Source: Vibrio sinaloensis DSM 21326 (GTDB taxonomy: Bacteria; Pseudomonadota; Gammaproteobacteria; Enterobacterales; Vibrionaceae). From it: a stretch of 64,000 bases of DNA. The stretch spans positions 1-64,000 of the forward strand of contig NZ_AEVT01000090.1 in the NCBI RefSeq assembly GCF_000189275.1, in the 5' to 3' direction. How positions within the stretch are numbered: the stretch's first letter is position 1; every line of letters starts with the position of its first letter. Below the pieces are notes generated by a model. That model made no database searches. It was given only the letters and a program-made list of their open reading frames with translations, and was not told where the DNA came from. Shown one piece after another: positions 1 to 8,332 of this stretch. The position numbers were made by a program, and so were the translations under genes.

Positions 1-8
1 AGATCACC

Positions 9-1456
9 ATGACAACCCAAACTGTACCTACTGAAGAAAAAAAGGCGGCTTCCTCGCCAACTTTAAATTCCCTTCTGCCTATACGATTCTTTTTGTATTG
101 ATTGCACTGGTTGCATTGCTGACATGGATAGTGCCAGCAGGCCAATATGACCGAGCAATGAACGAAGATCTAGGACGAGAAGTCCCTGTAACAGGCACTT
201 ATCAAGCTGTTGAGGGCAATCCTCAAGGCGTGATCGATGTTCTCCTTGCACCTATTGATGGCTTCTACGACCACAACAGCTATGAAGCTGCGGCAATCGA
301 CGTTTCCCTGTTCATCCTAATTATCGGTGGCTTCCTAGGTCTAGTGACCAAAACAGGTGCGATTGACGCTGGTATTGAACGCGTCACCGCCAGACTTCAT
401 GGTCGAGAAGAGCTGATGATACCTATCTTGATGGCGTTGTTCGCAGCTGGTGGTACTGTCTATGGTATGGCTGAAGAGTCATTGCCTTTCTACACCCTAC
501 TTGTTCCAGTTATGATGGCAGCCCGCTTTGACCCTCTTGTTGCTGCTGCAACTGTACTTCTTGGTGCAGGTATTGGTGTACTCGGTTCGACAATCAACCC
601 ATTTGCGACAGTAATCGCAGCGAACGCTTCGGGTATCCCATTTACTGACGGCATCATGCTACGCGCGATTATGCTGGTACTTGGCTACGGCATCTGTGTT
701 GCTTACGTGATGCGCTATGCACGAATGGTGCGCGAAGATCAAAGTAAATCAATCGTTTACGACAAATACGAAGAGAATAAAAAGCACTTCCTTGGCAACC
801 AAGACGGTGAAGCGCTTGATTTTACGACTACACGTAAAATTATTCTGACTATCTTTGGTGGTTCATTTGCGGTCATGATTTACGGTGTATCTGTTGCCGG
901 TTGGTGGATGGCAGAAATCTCAGCCATGTTCCTAGCAGCAACCATCATTGTTGGTCTAGTGGCACGAATGAGTGAAGAAGAATTCACCAACAGCTTTATT
1001 GACGGTGCACGCGACCTACTAGGTGTTGCCCTAATCATTGGTATTGCACGTGGTATCGTCGTTGTCATGGACCGCGGTATGATCACCGACACCATCTTGT
1101 TCTCTGCAGAACAAATGGTGACAGGCCTGTCCTCAGTCGTGTTCATCAACGTTATGTTCTTCCTCGAAATGCTACTGTCTTTCTTAGTCCCATCGACTTC
1201 TGGCTTGGCAGTACTGACTATGCCAATCATGGCACCATTAGCTGACTTTGCTGGCGTTGGTCGAGACCTAGTGATCACCGCTTACCAATCAGCATCTGGC
1301 TTGGTTAACTTAGTGACACCAACGTCAGCGGTAGTAATGGGTGGCCTTGCCATTGCTCGCGTGCCATACGTACGCTGGGTGAAATGGGTTGCGCCTCTAC
1401 TGGCTATCCTCACGCTATTCTGCATTGTGTGTCTAAGTGCTGCTGCATTGATCTAG
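9..1456 (+). CDS. YfcC-family basic amino acid antiporter (probable arginine/ornithine exchanger), frame interrupted near the N-terminus
   Basis: Polytopic inner-membrane protein of the YfcC/ArcD-like family. Sitting directly before arcA and arcC, it probably exchanges arginine for ornithine. The conserved body starts around position 59 and runs to 1456 with about a dozen hydrophobic segments; the early segment TILFVLIALVALLTWIVPAG is typical of the family. The expected start is ATG at 9 (MTTQTVPTEEKK), but that frame hits TGA at 99-101. The body lies in the -1 frame, and the two join at the A run at 37-43: one extra A, or a -1 slip at 38-44, gives about 482 residues (KK-GGFLANFKFPSAYT). The only other start in the body frame is ATG 98, which would remove part of the first membrane helix. 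This is either a homopolymer error, a real frameshift or a recoding site; the sequence alone cannot decide. The ribosome site is cut off by the window edge. Confidence 0.75.
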
Positions 1457-1501
1457 TGCCATTTCCTTATCCCAGGCTCACAGGGTTGTGAGCCGGTCCT
1501 C

Positions 1502-1526
1502 AAAGCCGCCTTGTGCGGCTTTTTTT
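1502..1526 (+). terminator. Rho-independent terminator after the YfcC transporter gene
   Basis: Stem AAAGCCGC / GCGGCTTT with a five-base loop, followed by seven T. It separates the transporter gene from arcA, so arcA must have its own promoter in the long spacer. Confidence 0.85.
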
Positions 1527-1774
1527 GTCTCGCTTATATAGGCTCTACGGCTCCTTTCCTCCCTTTCACAGGCGACACATGATTACCTAACGAGCGCTTA
1601 ATCCTTTTGACCTTGTGCCTCATTACTGCTTCAAACCTCCTGTAGGTATATTTTAGAGACAAGTAAAGCTATAGCCATTGGCGCCTTTTACCTATCAATT
1701 AGAAAATCTATACCCATGAATGAATTAAATTTATTTCAACGAAATTAATTACCTTAATTTTACTATTTGTAATT

Positions 1775-1790
1775 TGTGATCGAGATTAAA
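1775..1790 (+). promoter_or_regulatory. Possible CRP-binding site upstream of arcA
   Basis: TGTGATCGAGATTAAA has a perfect left half of the CRP consensus (TGTGA) and a degenerate right half (TTAAA for TCACA). It lies about 430 bases before arcA, far for direct activation, so a role is uncertain. Confidence 0.3.
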
Positions 1791-2126
1791 TTTATGTTCA
1801 AAAGTTTTGTTACCAACCGATTAATTACACCTTTAAAAACACTTATCTAGAAAGTTATAGTGCATATTTCCAATCTATTCACTTATCTATCAAACAAATC
1901 ATCTTGCATATTTTTCCCCTCGATGACTATTTTTTCAAATTGATCGATAATTTTGTGCATAAACTTCCTAAACCAATGGCTTTTTAGGGCATTCACAAGC
2001 AAGTAACAACTGCATAGATATTGTTAAAACCATTGAAAACAGGGGCTTTATGCATAAAAAATGAAGTGTGAGCGACCTCTAAGATTACTTCCCATATAGG
2101 CGTAATATTAATTCCAGAACAAATAA

Positions 2127-2144
2127 GTGAATAAATTAATTCAC
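2127..2144. promoter_or_regulatory. ArgR-box-like inverted repeat upstream of arcA
   Basis: GTGAAT-AAATTA-ATTCAC is a perfect palindrome built from the TGAAT/ATTCA half-sites of ARG boxes. The spacer is two bases longer than in the E. coli consensus, so ArgR binding is plausible but unproven. It ends 72 bases before the arcA start. Confidence 0.4.
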
Positions 2145-2216
2145 ACCTCTTCCCTACAAAATTAATTATTAGTTTTTAAATATAAAGCTAATTAGAAATA
2201 TAAGAGAGATACGATC

Positions 2217-3440
2217 ATGAGTAAGTTATACGTAGGTTCTGAAATCGGTCAATTACGTCGCGTACTTGTTCACCGTCCAAGACGAGCTCTGACTCACCTA
2301 ACACCATCAAACTGCCACGATTTGCTATTTGATGATGTACTTGCTGTTGAGCGTGCTGGTAAAGAACATGATGTTTTCACGCAAACTTTGCGTGACCAAG
2401 GTGTTGAAGTTCTACTGCTTACTGATCTTCTAGCTGACACACTTGCGGTTCCAGAAGCAAAAGAATGGCTTCTTTCTCGTCAGGTTTCTGATTACCGCTT
2501 AGGCAAAACATTCGCTAACGACGTCCGTTGCTACCTAGGTGACCTTCCAAACCTAGAGCTTGCTAAAATTCTAACGGGTGGCTTGTCTTACGCAGAGATG
2601 CCAATGAAGTCATCTTCAATGATGCAAGGTCTACACGCTCCAACAGATTTCATCATTGAACCACTACCGAATCACCTATTCACCCGTGATACTTCTTGCT
2701 GGGTATACGGTGGGGTATCTATCAACCCAATGGCTAAACCAGCTCGTCAACGTGAAACTAACCACGTTCGCGCTATCTACCGCTGGCACCCAACTTTCGC
2801 TGGCCAAGACTTCATCAAGTACTTCGGCGACGAAGAGACCATCAACTACGACAACTCAACCATTGAAGGCGGTGACGTACTGGTTCTTGGTCGTGGCACT
2901 GTGCTTATCGGTATGTCAGAGCGTACAACTGCGCAAGGTGTTGAGCACTTAGCATCAGGCCTATTCAAACACGGTCAAGCGAAGCAAATCATTGCAATGG
3001 AGCTACCTAAACACCGCTCTTGCATGCACTTAGACACCGTCATGACACATATGAACGAAGATACCTTCTCTGTTTACCCAGAAGTGGTTCGTAAAGACGT
3101 GAAATGCTGGAGCCTAACAGGTGATGAATCCGGTGCCGTAAATGTGAAAGAAGAAGGTTACTTCGTGACTGCTATCGAAAAAGCACTTGGCGTAGACAAA
3201 CTCAACCTAATCACTACTGGCGGTGACAACTTCCATGCAGAACGTGAGCAATGGAACGACGCAAACAACGTACTGACGGTGAAACCAGGCGTGGTTGTTG
3301 GCTACGAAGGCAACACTTACACCAATGAGAAATACGACAAAGCAGGCATCACCGTTCTACCTATCCCAGGTGATGAACTAGGCCGTGGCCGTGGTGGCGC
3401 TCGCTGTATGAGCTGCCCAATCGAACGTGATGGCATCTAA
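2217..3440 (+). CDS. arcA: Arginine deiminase
   Basis: Cytoplasmic enzyme that hydrolyses L-arginine to citrulline and ammonia, first step of the arginine deiminase pathway. At 407 residues it is full length. Family hallmarks are present: the N-terminal [14 protein letters not shown] segment, FTRDTSCW, the GGDVLVLG loop, the HLDTVMTH segment carrying a catalytic His, and the C-terminal [14 protein letters not shown] motif whose first Cys (C397) is the expected nucleophile. The start is preceded by AAGAGAG at a good distance. arcC follows 56 bases later with no terminator between, so the two are probably cotranscribed; the ornithine carbamoyltransferase gene completes the route to ATP, CO2 and ammonia. 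Confidence 0.97.
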   Translation: MSKLYVGSEIGQLRRVLVHRPRRALTHLTPSNCHDLLFDDVLAVERAGKEHDVFTQTLRDQGVEVLLLTDLLADTLAVPEAKEWLLSRQVSDYRLGKTFANDVRCYLGDLPNLELAKILTGGLSYAEMPMKSSSMMQGLHAPTDFIIEPLPNHLFTRDTSCWVYGGVSINPMAKPARQRETNHVRAIYRWHPTFAGQDFIKYFGDEETINYDNSTIEGGDVLVLGRGTVLIGMSERTTAQGVEHLASGLFKHGQAKQIIAMELPKHRSCMHLDTVMTHMNEDTFSVYPEVVRKDVKCWSLTGDESGAVNVKEEGYFVTAIEKALGVDKLNLITTGGDNFHAEREQWNDANNVLTVKPGVVVGYEGNTYTNEKYDKAGITVLPIPGDELGRGRGGARCMSCPIERDGI

Positions 3441-3496
3441 GTAAGTGTTTAAAGGCGAGGGCTAATGCTCTCGCCCCCTGCAGAGAGAATTTCAAC

Positions 3497-4408
3497 ATGA
3501 CAAAGCAAACAGTTGTTGTAGCACTTGGCGGTAACGCACTTCTTCGTCGCGGTGAGCCATTAGAGGCGGAAGTGCAACGCAAAAATATTGAGGTCGCAGT
3601 TAAAACGATTTCTCAAATTGCTCAAGAGTACAACGTCGTCCTTGTTCACGGCAACGGCCCACAAGTTGGCTTGCTGGCATTGCAAGGTTTGGAATACAAA
3701 AAGGTCGCGCCTTACCCACTCGACGTCCTAGGTAGTGAGACTCAAGGCATGATCGGCTACATGCTGATGCAAGAGTTCAAAAACCAAATGCCTAACGTCA
3801 ACGCAACTTGCATGCTGACGCAAATGACGGTTGACCCTAACGATCCTGCTTTTGCCGATCCGACTAAGCCGATTGGTCCGATCTATGAAGAGACAGAAGC
3901 TCGTGAGTTAGCAGAGAAATACCGCTGGACTATCAAACCAGATGGCCAACATTTCCGCCGTGTGGTCCCTAGCCCACAACCAACTGGCATCATTGAGCAT
4001 GAAGCAATCACCGCGCTAATCGAGCAAGGTCACTTGGTGATCTGTACGGGTGGCGGCGGCATTCCAGTTAAACGTGAAAACGGCAAACTGGTTGGTGTCG
4101 AAGCTGTCATCGATAAAGACATGTCTGCCGCCTTCCTAGCAAAACAGCTAGAGGCAGATGCTCTGCTTATCTTGACTGATGCGGACGCGGTTTACCTTGA
4201 TTGGGGCAAACCAACTCAGCACGCACTGCGCAGTACTAACCCGACAGAGCTTGCTAAATACGAATTCGATGCAGGCTCCATGGGGCCAAAAATTGAAGCA
4301 TCGTGTGAGTTCATCAAACAAGGCGGCAAAGTCGTCGGTATTGGCTCTCTAGAAGATGGCTTACGCATCCTACAAGGCACTGCGGGAACCAATATCACTA
4401 AAGGCTAA
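3497..4408 (+). CDS. arcC: Carbamate kinase
   Basis: Transfers phosphate from carbamoyl phosphate to ADP, giving ATP, CO2 and ammonia: the energy-yielding last step of the arginine deiminase pathway. The 303 residues match the usual family length of about 300-315. Visible motifs of the amino-acid-kinase fold are VVALGGNALLRRGEP at the N-terminus, VLVHGNGPQVG near residue 50, CTGGGGIPV and the DKD segment in the second half, and LTDADAVYLDWG. A purine-rich AGAGAGAA lies before the ATG. It follows arcA closely and is separated from argF by a structured 183-base spacer. Confidence 0.97.
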   Translation: MTKQTVVVALGGNALLRRGEPLEAEVQRKNIEVAVKTISQIAQEYNVVLVHGNGPQVGLLALQGLEYKKVAPYPLDVLGSETQGMIGYMLMQEFKNQMPNVNATCMLTQMTVDPNDPAFADPTKPIGPIYEETEARELAEKYRWTIKPDGQHFRRVVPSPQPTGIIEHEAITALIEQGHLVICTGGGGIPVKRENGKLVGVEAVIDKDMSAAFLAKQLEADALLILTDADAVYLDWGKPTQHALRSTNPTELAKYEFDAGSMGPKIEASCEFIKQGGKVVGIGSLEDGLRILQGTAGTNITKG

Positions 4409-4420
4409 CGGATTGAATAC

Positions 4421-4497
4421 TCCACAGCCGAGCGAGACATCGATAAGTCGGACCCTCGTTGAATTAGCGACCTTGGTGCCTCGCTCCCCACTGTGGA
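4421..4497 (+). other. Large two-tier inverted repeat in the arcC-argF spacer
   Basis: TCCACAG (4421-4427) pairs with CTGTGGA (4491-4497), and GAGCGAG (4430-4436) pairs with CTCGCTC (4480-4486), giving 14 perfect pairs that close a 43-base apical region. No T run follows, so it is not a classical terminator. In an operon mRNA it could be a processing, stabilising or translation-tuning element for argF. Confidence 0.6.
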
Positions 4498-4591
4498 CAT
4501 AAACGATTTAGAAACAACATTAATAATTTCTGCGTTTTCTTACCTCTTTCCCTGCAATAAGAAAGCGCTAAACCCTAAGAAGGAAAACATC

Positions 4592-5602
4592 ATGGCTTTC
4601 AACCTACGCAACCGTAACTTCCTAAAACTACTAGACTTTACTCCACGTGAAATTCAGCACTTCTTGGATCTCTCTGCGGAATTGAAAAAAGCGAAATACA
4701 ACGGCTATGAGCAACCTCGTCTAAAAGGCAAGAACATTGCCCTAATCTTCGAGAAAACGTCTACTCGTACACGTTGTGCATTTGAAGTTGCAGCATTTGA
4801 CCAAGGCGCTCAAGTTTCTTACTTAGGCCCATCGGGTTCTCAAATCGGTCACAAAGAGTCAATGAAAGATACAGCACGCGTTCTTGGTCGCATGTACGAC
4901 GGCATCGAGTACCGTGGTTTTGGTCAAGAAATCGTTGAAGAGCTAGGCGCATACGCTGGTGTACCAGTATGGAACGGTCTAACAGACGAATTCCACCCAA
5001 CTCAAATCCTAGCTGACTTCCTAACTATGATGGAACACGGCCGCGGTAAACAGCTCCATGAAATGAAGTTCGCTTACCTAGGTGACGCTCGCAACAACAT
5101 GGGTAACTCACTAATGGTTGGTGCAGCGAAAATGGGCATGGACATCCGTCTAGTGGCACCAAAAGCGTTCTGGCCAGAAGAAGAGCTAGTGGCAACCTGT
5201 CGTGAAATCGCTGAAGAGACAGGTGCAAAAATCACACTAACTGAAGACGTGCAAGAAGGCGTTCAAGGTTGTGATTACCTATACACTGACGTTTGGGTAT
5301 CTATGGGTGAAGCAAAAGAAGCTTGGGCTGAGCGTATCAACCTAATGATGCCTTACCAAGTAAACATGGAAATGCTAAAAGCGACAGGCAACCCACATGT
5401 GAAATTCATGCACTGTCTACCAGCGTTCCACGGTGAAGATACTACCGTAGGTAAGCAGCTAGCAGCAGAATACCCACAACTTAAAGATGGCGTGGAAGTA
5501 ACAGACGAAGTGGTTGAGTCTAAGCACTCTATCGTGTTCGACGAAGCAGAAAACCGCATGCACACCATCAAAGCTGTAATGGTTGCTACTCTAGGCGACT
5601 AA
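4592..5602 (+). CDS. argF: Ornithine carbamoyltransferase (catabolic context)
   Basis: Interconverts ornithine plus carbamoyl phosphate with citrulline plus phosphate; next to arcA and arcC it most likely runs in the catabolic direction (ArcB role). The protein has 336 residues, close to E. coli ArgF (334). It carries the carbamoyl-phosphate motif STRTR in [16 protein letters not shown] in the hinge, and HCLPAFH near the C-terminus with the catalytic Cys. I chose ATG 4592 because AAGGAAA lies just before it and [16 protein letters not shown] is the normal family start; an in-frame start 99 bases upstream would add residues unlike the family and overlap the hairpin. Whether it is biosynthetic, catabolic or both cannot be told from sequence. 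Confidence 0.95.
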   Translation: MAFNLRNRNFLKLLDFTPREIQHFLDLSAELKKAKYNGYEQPRLKGKNIALIFEKTSTRTRCAFEVAAFDQGAQVSYLGPSGSQIGHKESMKDTARVLGRMYDGIEYRGFGQEIVEELGAYAGVPVWNGLTDEFHPTQILADFLTMMEHGRGKQLHEMKFAYLGDARNNMGNSLMVGAAKMGMDIRLVAPKAFWPEEELVATCREIAEETGAKITLTEDVQEGVQGCDYLYTDVWVSMGEAKEAWAERINLMMPYQVNMEMLKATGNPHVKFMHCLPAFHGEDTTVGKQLAAEYPQLKDGVEVTDEVVESKHSIVFDEAENRMHTIKAVMVATLGD

Positions 5603-5611
5603 TCTGCAGGG

Positions 5612-5667
5612 AAATGCGGACGGCAGGATTGAGGCCTCACCCCATGAATAAAGTCCGCATTTTTTTT
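5612..5667 (+). terminator. Terminator after argF
   Basis: AAATGCGGAC (5612-5621) pairs with GTCCGCATTT (5653 onward), followed by a run of T. The loop is long (31 bases), but the stem and tail are clear. Confidence 0.7.
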
Positions 5668-5794
5668 CACATAAGTTGAAACAAAATAGCGACCAATACG
5701 CCTTCAAGTAAACTCTCACAATGGCTGAGAAAATAGAGCGAAAACATGCGAAATTCGCATAAAAATCCAATTTATGGATAGTTTTCGCAAACGC

Positions 5795-5822
5795 TTGCAA
5801 GGCGTTTTTTTGTGCGTATAAT
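5795..5822 (+). promoter_or_regulatory. Sigma70 promoter of pyrL-pyrBI
   Basis: TTGCAA (-35, 5795-5800) and a perfect TATAAT (-10, 5817-5822) are separated by 16 bases. Transcription would start just before the leader peptide gene. Confidence 0.75.
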
Positions 5823-5849
5823 CCTCCGCAATTTGTCAGGAGAACAGAA

Positions 5850-5942
5850 ATGCAGCAGCTATTCACAACATCTTGTTGTTACCAAACGCGCCCGAAATCG
5901 GGATCGTTATCTGTTTCATTTTCTCCATTGATTCTATTTTAA
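5850..5942 (+). CDS. pyrL: pyrBI operon leader peptide
   Basis: A 30-codon reading frame, MQQLFTTSCCYQ...FSPLILF, begins 8 bases after an AGGAG ribosome site and ends inside the attenuator stem, as in enteric pyrL. Midway, CCCG (5891-5894) and CGGG (5899-5902) form a small hairpin that could pause polymerase, and a T-rich stretch (about 5907-5940) follows. In the known pyrBI mechanism, low UTP stalls polymerase in such a U-rich tract so the leading ribosome catches up and prevents the terminator from forming. The peptide sequence itself is not conserved; the placement is what identifies it. Confidence 0.8.
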   Translation: MQQLFTTSCCYQTRPKSGSLSVSFSPLILF

Positions 5943-5969
5943 AGCCTCCTATTTAGGGGGCTTTTTTTT
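5941..5969 (+). terminator. pyrBI attenuator terminator
   Basis: AAAGCCTCC pairs with GGGGGCTTT (one T-G pair) over a six-base loop and is followed by a run of T. The leader peptide stop codon lies in the 5' arm, so a closely trailing ribosome would disrupt it. It ends about 40 bases before pyrB. Confidence 0.85.
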
Positions 5970-6010
5970 GTCTGTAATTTACGTTTGATTCGAGACGAGG
6001 AAACACCGTT

Positions 6011-6940
6011 ATGGCGCATTCATTGTATAAAAAGCACATTATCTCCATCCCTGAGCTCAGCCGTAAAGAGCTGGAGCTTATCGTCGATACCGCAGCAAGA
6101 TTAAAGGCAGAGCCAAACCCTGAGTTGCTGAAGAACAAAGTAGTCGCAAGCTGCTTCTTTGAACCATCAACTCGTACTCGCCTTTCGTTTGAAACAGCCG
6201 TCGAGCGTTTAGGCGGCAGCGTGATTGGCTTTGATAACGGTGGTAATACATCACTGGCGAAAAAAGGCGAAACATTGGCAGATTCAGTCCAGGTTATTTC
6301 TTCTTACGTTGATGCCTTCGTCATGCGCCACCCACAAGAAGGCGCAGCTCGTTTAGCCTCAGAGTTTTCTAACGGCGTACCCATTGTCAACGGTGGCGAC
6401 GGTGCGAACCAGCACCCAACCCAGACTCTGCTCGACCTGTTTTCGATTCACGAAACGCAAGGCACATTAGACAACCTCAACGTCGCGTTTGTAGGCGACT
6501 TAAAGTATGGACGAACGGTGCACTCGCTAACGCAAGCATTGGCGAAATTCGATAACGTTCGTTTCTTCTTTATCGCACCAGACGCGCTTGCTATGCCTGA
6601 TTACATCTGTGAGGAACTCGAAGAAGCGGGCATCAAATTCAGCATGCACAACAATATTGAAGAAGTGGTACCTGAACTGGATGTTCTATACATGACTCGT
6701 GTACAAAAAGAGCGTTTTGATGAATCAGAATATGCGCATATGAAATCGGCATTCATCCTTACCGCAGCTACCCTTGAAGGTGCTCGTGACAATCTCAAAG
6801 TACTGCACCCGCTACCTCGTGTCGATGAAATCACGACAGATGTCGACAAGACAAAGCACGCCTACTACTTCGAGCAAGCTGAGAATGGCGTTTATGCTCG
6901 TGAAGCCTTACTGGCTCTAGTTCTTAACGAAAACATTTAA
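6011..6940 (+). CDS. pyrB: Aspartate carbamoyltransferase, catalytic chain
   Basis: Condenses carbamoyl phosphate with L-aspartate to carbamoyl aspartate, the committed step of pyrimidine synthesis. The 309 residues match the E. coli catalytic chain (about 310). It shows [12 protein letters not shown] for carbamoyl phosphate, [10 protein letters not shown], and HPLPRVDEI near the C-terminus. The ATG has a GAGGAAA ribosome site. pyrI follows after 17 bases, so the two chains are made together to form the allosteric dodecamer. Expression should follow UTP through the upstream attenuator. Confidence 0.98.
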   Translation: MAHSLYKKHIISIPELSRKELELIVDTAARLKAEPNPELLKNKVVASCFFEPSTRTRLSFETAVERLGGSVIGFDNGGNTSLAKKGETLADSVQVISSYVDAFVMRHPQEGAARLASEFSNGVPIVNGGDGANQHPTQTLLDLFSIHETQGTLDNLNVAFVGDLKYGRTVHSLTQALAKFDNVRFFFIAPDALAMPDYICEELEEAGIKFSMHNNIEEVVPELDVLYMTRVQKERFDESEYAHMKSAFILTAATLEGARDNLKVLHPLPRVDEITTDVDKTKHAYYFEQAENGVYAREALLALVLNENI

Positions 6941-6957
6941 TCTGCAGGAGAGATATC

Positions 6958-7422
6958 ATGGTGAAACAAACTCAACTTCAAGTAGAAGCGATTCGCAATG
7001 GCTCTGTTATCGACCACATCCCTGCGCACATCGGCATTAAAGTACTGAAACTGTTCAAGATGCACAAAGCTAATCAGCGCATCACTATGGGTCTAAACCT
7101 GCCGTCTTCAGCTCTTGGCGCGAAAGATCTAATAAAAATCGAGAACACGTACTTAACCAAAGAGCAAGCCAGTCAACTTGCGCTTTACGCCCCAAAAGCA
7201 ACGGTTAACCAGATCGAAGAATACAAGGTTGTTAGCAAACTTAACCTCACCTTGCCAGAGAGCATCGAAAGCGTCTTTGAATGCCCAAACAGCAACTGTA
7301 TTTCACATGGCGAGCCTGTTGAGAGCCGATTTAAAGTGCAGCAAAAAATGGACAATGTGCACCTTAAATGCCACTACTGTGAAAAAGTATTCTCACGCGA
7401 GATCATGACCGAAGCACGCTAA
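6958..7422 (+). CDS. pyrI: Aspartate carbamoyltransferase, regulatory chain
   Basis: Regulatory subunit that binds CTP/ATP and holds the catalytic trimers together. Length (154 residues) equals the enteric chain. The N-terminal half carries the nucleotide-binding fold; the C-terminal zinc domain is intact, with four cysteines in a CPNSNC pair near residue 110 and a CHYC pair near residue 138. GGAGAG precedes the ATG. It ends the pyrBI operon. Confidence 0.97.
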   Translation: MVKQTQLQVEAIRNGSVIDHIPAHIGIKVLKLFKMHKANQRITMGLNLPSSALGAKDLIKIENTYLTKEQASQLALYAPKATVNQIEEYKVVSKLNLTLPESIESVFECPNSNCISHGEPVESRFKVQQKMDNVHLKCHYCEKVFSREIMTEAR

Positions 7423-7433
7423 ACGCACCCCTT

Positions 7434-7457
7434 AAGGGCTAACGGTTTTAGCCCTTT
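7434..7457 (+). terminator. Possible terminator after pyrI
   Basis: Perfect nine-base stem AAGGGCTAA / TTAGCCCTT with a five-base loop. The downstream tract (TGATTTA) is only weakly T-rich, so termination may be inefficient. Confidence 0.55.
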
Positions 7458-7464
7458 GATTTAC

Positions 7465-7498
7465 TGGATATTTATTCGAACTCACGGATAAATATCCA
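7465..7498. repeat. Inverted repeat in the pyrI-argR spacer
   Basis: TGGATATTTAT (7465-7475) is repeated inverted as ATAAATATCCA (7488-7498), 11 perfect pairs around a 12-base centre. It could be an operator of the downstream argR-type gene or an RNA hairpin. The rest of the 290-base spacer (7423-7712) shows only AT-rich DNA and a weak GGCAC/GTGCC hairpin near 7640-7665. Confidence 0.5.
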
Positions 7499-7712
7499 AC
7501 CTCAACAGAATAAATCACCAGATATCAAGATTTTACTTAGTTTATTATTTGGCGATCCCATTCACAAAGCCACACTATCTTTGGTGGTAAACTAGCAGCA
7601 TATTCAATTAAATCACCACAGAGTGATCGCTCAAGTGTTGGGCACGAAGGGAGAATGGAGTGCCTAAGTTTACATGGATGATTTGTCCGTACGTCACGTT
7701 TAAGGAGTTCCC

Positions 7713-8201
7713 ATGAGTGAAACTCTAAACCCTATGAACACCGATTATACCGAAGATAAAACGCTTACTGCTGCTTGTAAACGTCTGTTACAACAACAGA
7801 GTTTTGCCACTCAAAATGAACTGCGTGAAGCGCTGATCAATATTGGTTTTGAAGGCATCAGTCAGTCTACGGTATCGAGATTATTGTCCCAGTTGGGAGT
7901 GGTTAAAGTCCAAAATGCCTGCGGTAAAAAGGTGTACTGTATTACCGTCGAAACCGCGCCGGTACGTGTCGAGTCTTCAATCTCCTCACAAATAGAATTT
8001 ATTACCCATAATCAGGCGATGGTGGTGGTAAAAACGCACCCTGGCAGCGCTCAACTCGTTGCCCGTTTAGTCGATATTGACCCGCACACCGAGATCCTTG
8101 GCACAGTTGGCGGTAACGATACGGTGCTGGTTATTCCCAAAGATACTGACAACATTGACGCCTGCGAACGCGTAGTTCGGGCACGTTTAGGGGTCGCTTA
8201 A
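7713..8201 (+). CDS. argR: ArgR-family arginine repressor (paralogue linked to the arc/pyr genes)
   Basis: Arginine-responsive regulator: an N-terminal winged helix (about residues 15-80, with SQSTVSRLLSQLG as recognition helix) and a C-terminal hexamerisation and arginine-binding core (about 90-160). Length 162 matches the family. The arginine loop reads GTVGGNDT, so the first of the two tandem Asp that contact arginine in E. coli ArgR (GDDT) is Asn135 here; Asp136 is kept. The start has an excellent AAGGAG site; Met8 is a possible alternative. Sequence and position beside the arc cluster suggest a paralogue dedicated to arginine catabolism, distinct from the biosynthetic repressor that Vibrios carry elsewhere. 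That division of labour is inference. Confidence 0.88.
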   Translation: MSETLNPMNTDYTEDKTLTAACKRLLQQQSFATQNELREALINIGFEGISQSTVSRLLSQLGVVKVQNACGKKVYCITVETAPVRVESSISSQIEFITHNQAMVVVKTHPGSAQLVARLVDIDPHTEILGTVGGNDTVLVIPKDTDNIDACERVVRARLGVA

Positions 8202-8203
8202 TC

Positions 8204-8234
8204 AAATTGGGTCAGGCAACTGACCCAATTTTTT
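8204..8234 (+). terminator. Terminator after argR
   Basis: Twelve-base perfect stem AAATTGGGTCAG / CTGACCCAATTT, GCAA loop, then T run. Confidence 0.95.
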
Positions 8235-8332
8235 ACCAATCTGCAGTAATTTCATATGTGATGAAACTTAATCCCGCTCTTCCCTGTCATATTGAGTTAA
8301 AATGAACCCAAATTTACTCAAGTGACCGATTT

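Larger units (their letters stand above)
1527..2216. other. 690-base AT-rich spacer upstream of arcA
   Basis: No credible gene: open frames here are short and lack ribosome sites. The stretch from about 1700 to 2200 is very AT-rich, as expected of a regulated promoter region for an anaerobic or arginine-induced operon. It holds a CRP-like site at 1775-1790 and an ArgR-like inverted repeat at 2127-2144. I could not pick a convincing -35/-10 pair for arcA, nor a full FNR palindrome; only half-sites such as TTGAT near 1939 are present. Confidence 0.6.

Noticed and set aside
880..1278. 132-codon open frame on the minus strand inside the transporter gene
   Set aside because: Antisense shadow of a strongly coding gene; no ribosome site, and a Ser/Thr/Arg-rich composition typical of reversed membrane-protein codons.
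4493..4591. Longer N-terminus for the ornithine carbamoyltransferase
   Set aside because: It would begin inside the 3' arm of the arcC-argF hairpin; the family start [12 protein letters not shown] with AAGGAAA at 4592 is far better.
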